A DNA stretch of 64,000 bases, from the NCBI GenBank assembly GCA_029379385.1, contig CM055618.1, positions 17,213,071 through 17,277,070 on the forward strand, in the 5' to 3' direction. Under the pieces are notes generated by a model that had not been told where the DNA came from, ran no database searches, and was given only the letters and a program-made list of their open reading frames with translations. The DNA is from Quillaja saponaria (Eukaryota; Streptophyta; Magnoliopsida; Fabales; Quillajaceae). The number at the start of each line of letters is the position of its first letter. The stretch's first letter is position 1. Shown in pieces: positions 11,773-24,399 of the stretch. Both the position numbers and the translations under genes were made by a program.

Positions 11773-13474
11773 TGTCCTACAATTAAAACAACTAATCAGT
11801 TAGACCACAATTTGTTTCAACTAAACATGAAGATGAGAAAAGATTAAAAAAAAAGAAAGAAATTTAGGCAGATAATACAAAAATAGATAAAAAAAAAAAA
11901 AAAGGGAAACCAGATTACGTAAGAAAATAAAAAAGAAAGATAACCAATGTGATGTAAGGAAAATATTAACAAAAGAATTGATTCTCAAATAATAGTTTTC
12001 TTCCACATTTTTTCACTGTCCCTTATACTCTGATCACAAAGTTCTCATCAGCAATGGGCACAGCTGCAAAACAAAATCAGAAAGAACAGAACATCCTCTC
12101 CAACCAACACTATTCTTTCATAAGGATATAGATCACACTATACTTGGTGCGAAGTGTAAACAACAATTGAACACTACCACTATCATATATTAAAATGAAT
12201 TTTCCTTTTATTCATACAGCAAACAAGCAAACCTGGTGCATTGTATGCATGTTGAAACTGTATTTCTTGTTTCACTCCTTGTTCTAAATGGTAGGAGGTA
12301 GAGAAGCCAATGCCAGAAGGCCCAAAAATTATTCAAGTAGTTCATTTTAGGTAAAGTTTTTGTAACAAATGTCCTAAGGTATACATTTATAAAGTTTTTT
12401 TTTTTTTTTTTTTTTGCATTTAATTTAGCGGTTGATGATGATTTCAGTTACATGCAATAAATGGCTTAACTACTTTTGGAATGTTTTTAATGCCAACTAA
12501 TGTTTTATCACACCTTAACACTTGTCTTATGGCACTCCTTAGAAAACCCTTTTAGGTATTATACATTTATATCCTATTTTTCAAAACAGTGAGTAGTCAA
12601 AGCATATCAATCAAGAAAAATAATGTCAAAATCACAACATTATACTAGAGAAAATCAGAATAGAGTGCAAAATTAAAAAAAATAAAAATACAAAGTAAAT
12701 TATTAATTGATTGAATACAATGACATAAAAGAAATCCTAATTCAGTCAACAACCCAAGAGAAACAAAAACGTGAGGAAAGTTAAAACAAAATTCACTGCA
12801 TAAGCCATCAAAGCTTACTAACTACGTGATGTAGCAATAAAGCCCAGTATAAGTGATTAAAAAAAATTCACTGCTTAAGCATAAGGCACCAAAGTTTACT
12901 AACTACATGATTAAAGATTGGGTCACGGAGATTATAAACAAAAAGGATATATAGTAAAAAAAAAATAGAGATGGAAAATAAACAAAAATTGAAAGTAAAC
13001 GCATAAAAATAAATTAGTTTTCATTTCTTCAATTTCAGCAACCGGGATGATAGGTACAAAAATAATAAAAACAGGGACTTATTGGTAATTTCATATGCCT
13101 GAGTAGGGGTTAAACGTCAAACTCTGTAATATCACATTTTTGTCGATGATCAAATATGAAACTCTTCCTCCTTAATTCCTCTGATTTCTCTCATTTTCAC
13201 TGATTCTTTCTCTTCCTCTTACTAAATTCCTCAAATACCCATATACCAAAAAGTATCTATCACCGAACAGAGTATAAGGAGAAGAGGAAAAAAGCGAACA
13301 AATAAAACGTAGGGTCGGATAAAAAGGACACTGGCTCAAAGAAAAATACACAACGAACATGAAAATTCCAGCGACTATATATGGTTCACAGACCCAAGAA
13401 GGAAATTATGAACACCAAGAGACAATGAAACTCAAAAACCCATGAGTCAGAAGGGAGAGAAGAGATTGCAGTAC

Positions 13475-13560
13475 CTGAAACCCTAGAACTCGAAGACGAT
13501 AAGGACCGCCGAGGAAACGACGGAGATAGCGAGAGAGACTTGTGATAGCGTGTCATGTAA
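13475..13560 (-). other. 5'UTR leader exon of F-box gene 1
   Basis: Sense sequence ends GGTTTCAG before GTACTG, a good donor, and is GC-richer than its surroundings. It contains AAACCCTAG, close to the telo-box of plant housekeeping leaders. The 5' limit is approximate. Confidence 0.4.
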
Positions 13561-14780
13561 GTACTACGTAGTTCCTTAGCGGAAGTGGAAAGGGCAAATA
13601 TGTCTGTTTAAAATTTTAAACTTTTTAGTACAGCTTCGTCCATTAGTCTACCTAAAGTCTTCACGCGTGCCTCGACGGGGTTGGTTAATCTTATAACGAC
13701 TAGATTAAAGTCAAGTTTAACTTTATCAAAGACCTCAGCTACGCGTTTTGATCAGATCGTGCAATTGGAATTATTGGCAAAAAACAATAAAGATAAAATA
13801 ATGTTTGTTTACTACTAGTAGCTTTATTGATTAAAGTTTTAATTAATTGAACTGGTAACTTTTTTGTAATAAAGTTTCAATTACTCCAGAGTTCTAATCA
13901 TGTAACTTTATGACATTCTTTTTATCATTTTTAATGTGACAGGAAGTATTGGATAAAAAGAAGAGTTTTTTTTTTTCCTAATAAACAACTTGTTATAACT
14001 TTTAAAATGATTTTACGTCTTACTACCTCCAATAAAAATTAAAATCCCATAAAGTCATTGATTTTTTAAATATGAAGAATAAATTTTCCTTGCCTTAAGC
14101 AAACTTGTGTCCAACTACCATATCTTTCAATTAAAATGTAAATAAAAATTAAAAATATATTCAGATAGAGAATATAAATATTATTTTATAAGTACAATTG
14201 TATATGCAAATACTAAATCTTCTACTAAAAAAATGATCGAAGTTCTTCATGTTGTTGATTCTAATGGATATTAAAAAACACTTGCAATAAGCTTTCTCTT
14301 AGTGACTTATAAAAAGTTCTCTAATGCTTACATATATCTCCCATTTGATTTCCAAATCAAATTTAAAACAAGGATATCCAAACCTTTGAAACAAACGCCA
14401 TACACACTACTTTGTATAAAAAACTTTTTTACTTGTCTTTCATCTTTTCTATAATTGTATAGGCCCCTAGTTTATGAATTCTGAGAGAAATTCCGTTTGG
14501 TTTTTGCTTGCTTCCTTTCGAACATCCTCACCCTGAGTATATACTATTTAATTTAAAGACAAAATCAGTAGTTATACTTCTCATAGAATTACTATTTATA
14601 GTAAATAGTCATGGCATAGAGAGGCAGTTAAACACTAAACATCAAATAGTAATTGATAAGGTAGCCTTAAACAAAAATAACATTTAAAAGCTTAACATTG
14701 AGATTCAAGAGTTCTGAAAAAATCAGCTGAACCATTACAGTACCAAGACCTTCTCAACTCAAGTCTGTGAGAGCAGGCAA
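13561..14780. other. AT-rich intergenic between the two F-box genes
   Basis: No coding region, RNA gene or clear repeat is seen. It should contain the promoter of F-box gene 1 and the 3' flank of F-box gene 2. Confidence 0.6.
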
Positions 14781-15908
14781 CTAGATCTCCACAAGGCTAT
14801 TAACATAAGAAATCATTCTCAAATCAGAATTATTAACTTTCTGGCTCAACTGGCCAATTTCTTTTGATTTCAGGTCACAAAATTGCAATTTGTTTCCATT
14901 TCGAAACACCACCACATTTCCACTTGCAGAAACCAACCGTTTGATTATATTTCCCCTTGCAGAAGCCACCTGTCGGGAATCAAATGACGAAGAGGCATCC
15001 TCAAGCACTGATTTGGGGAGATTAATTCGTTGCATCCCCTTCCATGTCTTGACTTGGCTGCTCATCTCCATTGTGTTTGTGTGAGCATTAGAAAGCATCT
15101 TCACAACCAGAACCCCATTCTGAATGGAAGTCACACAGAGCTTCCCATCCATTACACCTAACGTCCCCGTCTCACCATATAGGATTTGTGACCGCTCTAT
15201 TGCGAGATCAAACGCAAAAAGATGGCTTTGAGTTGTCTGCCAGTACACAATGCCATTCACGGAAATGCCTGATGTTGGTATGAGTTTCCGAAACTGATTG
15301 CCAAAGTGAATCTCACCAGAAATCCTCCAAGATCCCTCTGCTGAGGAATAGATCTCAAATTCATATGCATCATCAAAATCAGGAGATTGAAAAGCACAGA
15401 GCAGCTTGTACTCAGCCACAAAGTTGAGAAGTGATGGTTCAAAGGCGAGTACAACAGCAGGGTCACATCCGTGATCAGCATTGTGTTTAGGGAGTGTCTT
15501 CCACTGCTTAGTGACAGGATTGCAAATGTAGTAAACCTTGTCCCCATTGCGGCTCTGGCAACAAAGGAGTCCATTGCATGAAGTCCTAATGTCAACTGGT
15601 TCAGGCAAAAAACTGAGAGATTGATCAGGTACACCATGTGCATTTGGATCAACAGGGATAAAAAAAAGTGGACCAGATAGGGATTGACAGAAAAAGCCTG
15701 AGAAGTCATGGAAAGTATTTGACTGATTGTGGGCAAAAAAGGGAGTTGAGATTTGAAGCTTCCAATCTCTACAAACTCCTTTGAACCTAAAAAGTGATTT
15801 GGCAGGAAGAAAAACAAGGGCATGCTCCCGAAGTATGTCTTTTAGATCCATGTAAATTTTGCCATTGCTGCTTTGAACAAGTTTATCTGATCTCTTTCCT
15901 CGATCCAT
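14781..15908 (-). CDS. F-box protein (tandem copy 2)
   Basis: A single coding exon of 375 residues. The F-box-like segment is at about residues 20-63 (ILREHALVFLPAKSLFRFKGVCRDW...), followed by ISTPFFAHNQSN, SGFFCQ and an F-box-associated domain with CNGLLCCQ, YYICNPVTKQW, YEFEIYSSAEGSW, FAFDL and YVNSLVEI. Many blocks are shared with the protein encoded at 9713-11772, so the pair arose by tandem duplication. It lacks the acidic N-terminal exon of copy 1. The ATG lies 11 nt inside an exon whose acceptor is at 15920-15921, and a 5'UTR intron of about 2.0 kb (15920-17963) leads to a leader exon near 18000. Predicted role: substrate-binding subunit of an SCF ubiquitin ligase, target unknown. Confidence 0.85.
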   Translation of the reverse strand: MDRGKRSDKLVQSSNGKIYMDLKDILREHALVFLPAKSLFRFKGVCRDWKLQISTPFFAHNQSNTFHDFSGFFCQSLSGPLFFIPVDPNAHGVPDQSLSFLPEPVDIRTSCNGLLCCQSRNGDKVYYICNPVTKQWKTLPKHNADHGCDPAVVLAFEPSLLNFVAEYKLLCAFQSPDFDDAYEFEIYSSAEGSWRISGEIHFGNQFRKLIPTSGISVNGIVYWQTTQSHLFAFDLAIERSQILYGETGTLGVMDGKLCVTSIQNGVLVVKMLSNAHTNTMEMSSQVKTWKGMQRINLPKSVLEDASSSFDSRQVASARGNIIKRLVSASGNVVVFRNGNKLQFCDLKSKEIGQLSQKVNNSDLRMISYVNSLVEI

Positions 15909-16395
15909 TGGTTGAACTTCTGCAAGACCTCATTGTATGAGAAGTACGAACCAGTATAAAATTTCCATGTCCAATATATTAAGAAAATATTGTTCAGACA
16001 ACATACAAGATTTCTAGATGAACCAAATATTGTCCTTTTTGAAGCACACAACAAACATATAGAGGCAGAACATAAGGTTTGTGTTTTTACCTAGTAGTTG
16101 AGGCAGTATCAATTTGTGCTGCAGTGTGTTCAAATATAGTAAACAAAAACAGCTAAAACTATCCCAGCAACCTTCCATGGTTAAACAAACGGAACATTAA
16201 TTCAATGGGTTTTTTTTTATATGTATTGATTTTTTATTTAAAAGAAGCGCAAAATCAGTCAATGGTAGGAAATTAAGGTTTTATGTGAGCTAATATTTTC
16301 TGTGGAGATCAACAGCTTTTCAAAGAAAACACCCATAGAAAATCAAAGGCAATTACCGGATATTCAAATGAAATGAGAAACTTGATATCTTGAAG

Positions 16396-16420
16396 AATTC
16401 AAGAATTCAAGAATTCAAGA
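16396..16420. repeat. 8-bp tandem repeat (AATTCAAG), about 3 copies
   Basis: Three adjacent copies of AATTCAAG lie in the 5'UTR intron of F-box gene 2. Confidence 0.8.
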
Positions 16421-16486
16421 ACAATTGAAACATTAAAAACAAAGATTTTCAAGGAACTCGATAAAGTCCACTGGAAAGAGTTGGTT

Positions 16487-16504
16487 GGGGGGGGGGGGGG
16501 GGGG
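16487..16504. repeat. G18 homopolymer in F-box 5'UTR intron
   Basis: Eighteen consecutive G on the plus strand, C18 in the sense transcript. It is the second such run in the window. Confidence 0.95.
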
Positions 16505-17963
16505 TAGAGTACCTCAAAGTATGGTACGAGTACACAGGATAGAAATTACTGGAGCCAGCAGACATTATTTATTTTGATAGCAATCTAGAACATGGGATTA
16601 TTTCAAAGCTACGAGGGTTCTTGACGAGGAATCCACGGGTTCAATTAATCAGTTTCTCTTATAGCTAAATACTGAAGCCGTAGCCCTATGGTAAATCTAT
16701 TTGTATCCCTCAAGTTGCATTTCAATTTCAGACTCAGATAAATAACCTAATGCTATAGCTTTCGGCTTTGAGTTTTACATGCCGTTGCTTCACTTTTTTA
16801 TTTCATTTATCTTCTTCTCCCAAATTCAGCACAACATCTATTTCTGTCACTCTTCACAACCATAACCAGATTTGCCAACAGTTTAGATTTTTCTCTCTCC
16901 TTGGCGGCCTAAAAAAGCATATTCAAATATCTTAATGCCTAAAACCCAAAGAAGTTACCAGACCCCAAAACTTATTTGACTTCACTGCAAATTACAAACA
17001 TCATTGGATTATTTTTCAATAAGCAGAAATTACTCTTAAATTTCTTCCAACTATTATTCAACGTTTTCCCTAAAAATCCTTAATACTATAAAAAAACTTA
17101 CAATTAAAGCCCTTCTTAGTCAACAGAAAAATCATAAAGTTGGAGGCTTTCCCATAGTAACCAACCAAATAGGCGCTTATAAGTGAATAAATTTTGTGAG
17201 AGATTATGGAAACCTATCACAAGACAACATCTCCCACTCAGTCTAGTAGATAAGAAATATTCTCATGCCTCCATTCCCGATTCTAGAAAGATTACAAAAG
17301 TTTGCTCAAGGAAGGTTTCCTTCACTGATAAAATTTCTTCTCATATTTCTTTTCTCTTTACTTACTAAACCAGCTAACGACATAAAGGGCACTGATTTGA
17401 ATTCCTTCCCAATTAAAACCTAAGAATTGAACCCACACAAATATTAACAATCTAAATGCTCCATATGTTACCTTGAAAAAAGTTATTACATTTTTTAATA
17501 TAAAAATCAAATACACTCCCTAAATCGAGGTGAGCCCTCAAACAGAGCCCAAAACAACCACTTTGTTCCATAGAATTTTTCGCTTTTTCTATTTTTACTC
17601 TATACACCCATGATCCATCATCAGAAAAATGATAAATCAAAGTCCTCAATTACCTACTTTCCACACAATTTCTCAGCTACCAAAAAGTCCTTCAAACTAA
17701 TAAAGACACACGCATCAAGAACCCCTTTTGCATGATCAAAATTTAGGTAGCGGAAATACCACCAATGCCAAGATTATACTGTTCCTTGAATGAAGTACTG
17801 AACAGAAGAGGGTAAATCCATGGAAGAACAAAAAAATTTAATCCAAAATGCGCAAAATTTAAAGGAATGTAAGCAATCGTATTTAACTCCGATAGTAATA
17901 TTGGTAAAAATAGAATACAGGAATTAAAAAAAGAATAAGACACTGAGGCCGTAATGATAATAC

Positions 17964-18060
17964 CTTGTAGAAAATTATTTTTGATCTGAGACAATCAGAC
18001 AAAGGGAAAGGAATTAAGGTGGGGTTTCGAGTTTTTTACTGATACCTGGACTTGTATTCT
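17964..18060 (-). other. 5'UTR leader exon of F-box gene 2
   Basis: Sense sequence ends CTACAAG before GTATTATC, a plausible donor. The transcript start is not defined. The promoter side contains four TCTGGA units near 18142-18166. Confidence 0.35.
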
Positions 18061-19290
18061 TGCGTGTGCCGTATAAGGGAAGCGAGCACTACATCTTCAG
18101 ATTCACTCTGGAGTTATAGGTTGGTAATGGACCGGATCCGAATCTGGATCTGGATCTGGATCTGGAATATGGACCCGGAGACCCATATATCCGTTGCCGT
18201 TAGACCCATTACTCTACTTGTACTTCATTCTGCCGTTTGGTCAGGAAGTTAGAAGTTCTGTTTGGCTATTCAGCGTTCTATGTTCAGACTTCAGACGTTG
18301 GAATTACGTCCTTTTACTTTAATTGGGAATTTTATTTACTTCTTTTTACTGGTTATTGTGTCTTGAGCTGTAAACAGCATTTATTCTAGCCAAAACCTAA
18401 TGAATTGTGTAATGGTTATTGGGTGTGTTTAGTAAAGCTTAAATAATTAAATTTCTATTACCAAATAATTAAAAAAAAAAAATTAGGTGTAAAAGTTATT
18501 TTAAAAACTAAATCAAAAAGAGAAATTGTCTCTTACTACATTAACATTTATTTTTATTTTTAGTGAAGAAAAATATATATATCATTTTAATAAAAAAATG
18601 AAATTATCTATAAAAATTAAATAATTGTATTGTTCAAATAATTGTATTCTATACAAAATGGTTTTGTTTTAATCGATTAACATCCTAACAAATAATAAAT
18701 TTTAATGACAAATTGGATTAAGAAAAACAAAAGACAAAAAAAAGTTGAGAGTAAATTTAAACTGAATTTTTACTTGTGATTAAGTGTTTTCGATCTAATT
18801 TATGCATATATTGACTAATCACTTTTTCAGTTAGGTCAAAAGTATGACATCTGCACTAGAACTGAAAATTTTACTCTGTATAGCCTCTTTAAAAGAATTC
18901 GAAGTCAACAAGTAGAACACATCTTATTGACCATGAAGCCAACTTCTTTTCGGTGAGTTTAAATTTAATTTTTAATTGGAATGAGTGCATAGATGTGGTG
19001 TGTTGAAAAATAAGTTAATAAACAGGCAAACCAAATTTATTTTTACGAACTTGAAGTAAAAATTAATTAAAAAATTCGTATATATACAGCCCGTTAGCCA
19101 TTCATGGGCTGTTCTCTAAAATAGTACTTGAACAATCTACAAACATGCTAGTAATTGATAGTACGTTATAACTTAAAGAGAAACATGACAGCTTGGACCA
19201 ACCATGTCCACAGGACCACATGTACAAGATAGAATTCTAGTGGCTATACCACATTATCCTCTAGCTAGAGGAATAAGAAAACCAGAGAAT
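18061..19290. other. AT-rich intergenic with dispersed-repeat segment
   Basis: No gene is seen. The part near 18455-18516 aligns without gaps to 50279-50340 (see the repeat entries). The rest is AT-rich sequence between F-box gene 2 and the plastid protein gene. Confidence 0.6.
18455..18516. repeat. Dispersed AT-rich repeat, copy A
   Basis: CTATTACCAAATAATT, then 25 bases, then TTATTTTAAAAACTAAA. The same two blocks with the same 25-base spacing recur near 50279-50340. It may be the end of a miniature transposon, but no target-site duplication is visible. Confidence 0.45.
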
Positions 19291-19776
19291 TCACCCAAAG
19301 CACTGATCAGCTGGAAGAGGACCAGGGATGTAACCCTGCTCAAAGTACTGCAATCCAAACACAACTATAATGGCAAGCAATGTTAAGTATGATATGCCTT
19401 CAACAGCACCCAATAGTCCAAAAGGACCATTAGGCAGACCCGAGCCTGTTTTGGTTTTAGTGTACAAGGACCAAGCCACAATTCCCACAACAACTAGGTA
19501 GCTCACACCTTCCAAGGCACCAATTGAGCCTCCTGGACCAGGGGGGAGACCGCAGCCGGTGGTTTTGAGGGTGTAGAGAGACCAAGCAATCACTGGGGTT
19601 GAGACCAATCCGGTCACTATGGCTGCCTTCTCTATAATACCCTCGCCGCTTTCGCTTCCTTCCTTTGCCATGCCCAATATTCTCAGTGGCACATGCAGCC
19701 TAGTCCTTTTATGCGTGCCATTCAAATGGTTGAGACTCAGGCATAAGGGGCCCGTGGTTGGAGAGAGTAGCAACAT
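19291..19776 (-). CDS. Small plastid membrane protein of unknown function
   Basis: An intronless 161-residue protein. The first 35 residues are rich in Leu, Ser, Thr and basic residues with no acidic residue, like a chloroplast transit peptide. The mature part has three hydrophobic segments (about residues 50-68, 90-106 and 127-145). Two copies of a motif, WSLYT-x-K-T-T/K-TG-x-GLP-x-GP, each followed by G-A-x-EG-x-SYL, show an internal duplication. The C-terminus is YFEQGYIPGPLPADQCFG. I do not know a function. From its place beside an ANP32-like gene and near U1-70K it is probably the counterpart of Arabidopsis At3g50685, which lies between At3g50670 (U1-70K) and At3g50690; this rests on remembered order only. 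Confidence 0.8.
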   Translation of the reverse strand: MLLLSPTTGPLCLSLNHLNGTHKRTRLHVPLRILGMAKEGSESGEGIIEKAAIVTGLVSTPVIAWSLYTLKTTGCGLPPGPGGSIGALEGVSYLVVVGIVAWSLYTKTKTGSGLPNGPFGLLGAVEGISYLTLLAIIVVFGLQYFEQGYIPGPLPADQCFG

Positions 19777-21000
19777 GCTTTACGAGGGACTATGTGTAAG
19801 TGTGACTTTACGAGGAAGAGAGATGTGTGAGCAAATAGGAAATTTTCACTTCTTAGGATGAGAGAAATTTCGGTAGTTAGCAAGTCAAAAGAGCAAAATT
19901 TCACTTTATCATGTAAAAAAAAAAAAAAATCTTATTTTCAGATTTGGGTTATTATTGGGTGGTGTGTGTGAGTTTGTTTTATCCTCTGCTCTCATTTTCA
20001 GTTCTTTGACGATTGCAAAGAGTTACAATAACTTAGAATTTTTTAACTCGATAAGTTGTAAATTAAAAAGAAATTACAATTTTCAGTTTTGTTACAAGTT
20101 CTGAAGCAAATTTCATATTTAATGGCATATGACTTGATTTCAAATTTTCAGATATGTCACACCAATTTTGTTTTGAGTTAGGAAAAGGATGTTATCAAAG
20201 TTTCTAAGGAAATGGAACCAAGCCGAGCTCCGTTTTATATATATTATTACAAGCTAAAAGCTGAGCTGAGTTAGCGCTCTAAATGCAGTATGACAAGGTC
20301 CAAATACTAGTATATCATACATGCTACTCCTTAACCCGTTCGATCAAATGTAAGATATGTTAAAACTGGGACCCATGTCACGTGACAGCGATTCCGAACA
20401 CCAGGGATCCCGATCCTTTTATCAACTACCTCAAACCAAATAGCCACATGGCCAAAATCCTGCAGTAATAGAAAATAGCAAGTTGAGAATTCAGATAACT
20501 CCACGTAAAACAACGCAATAATATAAAGTAATAGCCACGTCAATACAATAAAGGCTCATTTTCATTGAACGAACATTTCAAGGAATTATCTACAATAAGT
20601 TTTACAAGCCCCCTTTTCCCCCAAAAAACCGCACGAGTCGACCTATCCATGTAAATTTAAAAAAATTTAAGATTTTTTTCCCTCTTGCTTTTGTTCCCTC
20701 CAATTATTCCCCCTTTACAAACTGAATCCTGTATGGAACCTGGGCGGTAAACCACTTATAACTGCCATTTGAATATAACAGAGTAACGGCTACATATCAA
20801 AGGCAAGCTAAGGAAAAAGACACTAACGACTTTTTGAAAATACAATTCCTTCCCCCCTAATGTATTCTGTCCAGGAAGATAACAAAAAACACTACCAGAT
20901 TAAACCACCAGCTTCTATCTAAAGTGAGGCTCCTCGTTTCCAGCATTTTGGAAGACATTAACAGAACAACCACATCAGATCATGAGATCACAGTGGAGTA
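19777..21000. other. Intergenic and 3' flank of the ANP32-like gene
   Basis: No gene is supported. The right half probably holds the 3'UTR of the gene ending at 21001. Confidence 0.55.
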
Positions 21001-23922
21001 TCAGTGATGCTTCTTGAATGACTTGGCGTCCGCAACAACATCATCATCTTCATTGTCTCCACCATTGTCATTCTCATCAATATCTTCATCTCTCTTCCTC
21101 TTGTTGTGTGAAGAAGATGAAGGCAACACCTGATGAATATCATCATCATCATCAACCTCCTCCTCTTCACCATCATCATCATTTCCTGCATCCACAACAT
21201 TGACTGCTTCAGGCTGCCCCACTGGCTGTACTAAATACCCTGCACCAGAGTCTTCATCCTGCAATTCCAGAGAAATCCAATAAATAAAAAATAACCCAAA
21301 AAGAAAATGCTTGTAGAAGAAAAATTATTAAGTTTCTTAAAAAACAAAGCTTAATATCTTAATTTTTCAAAGACAGTAGAATCAAGGATTCCATGACATT
21401 GCAACAGCAGAACAAAACTACCTCTTACAATATATAAATACATGAGAAAACCGTAGCACCTAAAGGAACTGATAATACTTAATGGTGACTAAAAAACGTT
21501 TTCTATGACAAAAGTATACTTGATCAATGATTTTCTAATAAAAAAATTCAGAAATCAGAGTAGAGGGAACCATGGGGAAGACATATTCAGGTACTGAAAT
21601 CATTATAAAAGCAAAAGGCTGCTATAAGGGTAACAAACAGAAGCAAAAAACAAAAAAGAAAGAGTGATTAAGGACCAAAAACACCAGATGCATAAAATGG
21701 TTGACAAAACTTGACAGCAATTAATAAAAAATTAACAGAAGATGAACAGCTACTACGTATTATCTGCAGTTCAAAAAAGAAACACAGGATTTTATCAAAC
21801 ATTTAAGAGGGTATTTCAGATGAGAGTAACCAGACAGATTCAAACATGATTCACAAAAGAGAAATCTTACCCCTAAATGAGTAGATAAGCTCAACATAAT
21901 ACCTCAAATAACTAATAGATAAAGTTCAATTCATACATCCCAGAAATTATTAGAGACAGCAGAAAATTAAAAACTTCAATAGCAAGGCCTCAGACACCAC
22001 CAAGAAACAGCATACGAAGCAGAGCAAGTTCATACAAATATACAATTCACCGTATCATGGAACTTCATAAACTAACAATATTAGAAGAATAATTCAAGAA
22101 AAAGCATTTTAACAGCCAAAAGTGCAGAGAACTCAAGTAAGTACAATCCAAAAAACACAAGAAAAAATTTGCAAATAATAAAAAAAAAAGATTGAAGGCC
22201 CAAATTCAGTGTATATACTTGATGTAAAAGCCAAAAAAAATAAAATAAAATATTCTCCGCATATACCAAATCCCTTAAACATCATCAAGGTCAACAACTT
22301 CGAAAAAATCAAGAGTGAAGGTCCTAATTGCACAATTTTCCTAAATAAATTGACAGTGAAGAATTATGGTTTACCAATCAGTAAAATCAACGCCTAGAAT
22401 TTAGATTAGGACCTACAACTTTTTGCAATCAAGTACTGGTAATTAAAAAACCGGGGAACCCAACTTCAACTCAACAAATCTACTTCCATGTAATATCATG
22501 CGTAATATCATGTAACACATGTCAAAGAAGACACTAAAAACTACTATGAAGTCACATATAAAGAGAAAAATAATTCTTCAAAAAATTTAAACAAATCAGA
22601 CAACATGATGTCATCCACTTATTTAAGAAGCAGACAACAAATACTAAAAATATCAGAGCAACCATGTGAGCACATTCTCCTCGGCAATCTGAGAACATTT
22701 AGAAGCAAAAAGGGTAATAAATTAGGAAAAAGTAAACTTGAACACGAAGCTAATAGTCACTCCAACATATAAGTTGCAACTAGACAGGGAAAAAAATATC
22801 ATAACAGATAGAAGCATTTTAAGAAAAGGTGTAATTTACTTCTTCATCATCCTCAAACTCTCCATCTCCTTCAACTCCGTGCTCCTCTTCCCCAGTCTCT
22901 CCATTATCATCTTCGTCCCCATCATCCTCGCCTTGCTCATGCCCATCAATCTCACCTTCTGTGCTAATCAATCCCCTTGTGCTCTCCGGTTCTGCAAAAT
23001 CCCCTTCATCATTGTCCACTTCTTCATCTTCTTCATCATCCTCATCTTCATCATATTCAACCCCGTCCTCCTCATCATCACTGTCTTCAATCTCATGAAC
23101 CTCAACTACATCGTCATCATCACCCTCCTCTTCATCTATTTCCTCTCCTGAATCATTATCGTCACCATCATCACCTTCATCTTCATCCTCATCATCACTG
23201 CCCACAGGAGCAACTCGGAACCCATTAGCTTGATGGCTCAGACCATTCGTCCTCCTTGAAGTTTCCGTCTCCTCCTCATCAGCATCACTCTCTTCATCCT
23301 CATCAACATCTACAACCCCATCAGCAGCCTCACTGTGCCCATTGCTCATTCCAAGGGGACGATCCTCTCCATCAATTTCTCCACTCCCAGGATCATCCTC
23401 CTCATCCTCATCCTCTTCTTCCTCATCATCCGACTCTGGTCTCTCATTCTCTTCAGCATCCATCTTATCCAAGTACTTCAGCGATTTAATCAACCCAAAA
23501 ACCCTAGATCGATAATCCTTGACGCGCGTAACAGGACACTCATAGAGATCCAGTGAAACAAGCTTCAGCTGCGCTAGCGGTGCAAGATCTTCAATATACT
23601 GAATCCTATTGTTTGAAAGATCAAGGTCACGAAGCGACTCAAGGCCAGCTTGGACAAGGAATTCAAGCCCACCAGCGATCCGATTGTCAGAGAGAATTAA
23701 TTTCTGAAGGCTTCGGAGGCGCGGGAACTGCTCGAGCGACGAAACACCAATATTTGCAATAGATAGGTGTTGAAGGTTCTGGAACCGCTCTAGCAGGTCC
23801 GGTGGAGGTAACCGACCTTGAACGCACTTAACTGCACCGTCTAGCGTAAGGGTTCGAGCTGAAGCGTGGTTCGTTTCGCCGTCTAGCGCTATCTCCACGG
23901 CTCGCTCCCATATCTCATCCAT
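21001..23922 (-). CDS. ANP32-like acidic leucine-rich nuclear phosphoprotein
   Basis: Two exons, 22840-23922 and 21001-21258, join in phase to give 446 residues. The N-terminus MDEIWERAVEIALDGE and the LRRs up to about residue 150 (LQHLSIANIGVSSLEQF, LQKLILSDNRI, LRDLDLSNNRI, SLDLYECPVTRVKDYRSRVF) match the plant ANP32-related family (Arabidopsis At3g50690). The remainder is a very long Asp/Glu-rich tail with GEIDGE, VVDVDEDEESD and VVEVHEIEDSD islands. The C-terminus has a basic KRKRDED patch, a likely nuclear signal. Animal relatives act as histone chaperones and phosphatase inhibitors; the plant role is not established. The start is the ATG at 23922, as the codon before it is TTG. A 1.58-kb intron splits the acidic tail near its end. 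Confidence 0.92.
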
Positions 23923-24112
23923 CAAATAGGAAACCCTATGTCTCGAACAAAATGATAACCTTCAGAAATTAATATCTATAACTACACCAGGGACTGTATA
24001 AATTAAGAAGAATCCATGGCTCAAAGCATAGTGAGCAGAAATTCGACTGTAAAGCTTTGGAATTCGTATTCAGAGATGAAGATCCTTCAAGAAAATCGTA
24101 ACTCCAGCCCAG

Positions 24113-24186
24113 CCCTAACCCTAAACCTAGAAAGATAATCAGGATGGGATTCAATGGCTACCACTTTGAAATTATAAAAACCCTAA
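24113..24186. promoter_or_regulatory. Telo-box motifs upstream of the ANP32-like gene
   Basis: CCCTAACCCTAAACC (24113-24127) and a perfect AAACCCTAA (24178-24186) lie 190-265 bp upstream of the start codon. Telo-boxes are common in promoters and leaders of plant growth-related housekeeping genes. Confidence 0.55.
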
Positions 24187-24372
24187 TTTTTGCAGATGTA
24201 CGACCCGTCCTCTACAATTCGAAATGTTTTGACAGGAGAAAACTCAAAATTGCACACACTCGCTCTCTTTCTCTCTCTATATTTATCTATCTCTCCTCTT
24301 TCTATTGGTTAATGTGGGCAATACACGGGATAAACTCTATAGGGAAACGGCTCGCGGTTCAGGGTTCCCATA

Positions 24373-24392
24373 CCTAAGCCTAAGCCTAAGCC
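24373..24392. repeat. Short CCTAAG tandem repeat
   Basis: Three units of CCTAAG plus CC. It resembles but is not the plant telomere unit CCCTAAA. Confidence 0.7.
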
Positions 24393-24399
24393 GTATTGT

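Noticed and set aside
22977..23489. His/Leu/Pro-rich plus-strand frames
   Set aside because: Antisense to the Asp/Glu-rich tail of the ANP32-like protein, where GAT/GAA codons read as ATC/TTC or CAT-rich frames.
24373..24392. Possible interstitial telomere repeat
   Set aside because: The unit is CCTAAG, not the plant telomere CCCTAAA, and there are only three copies.
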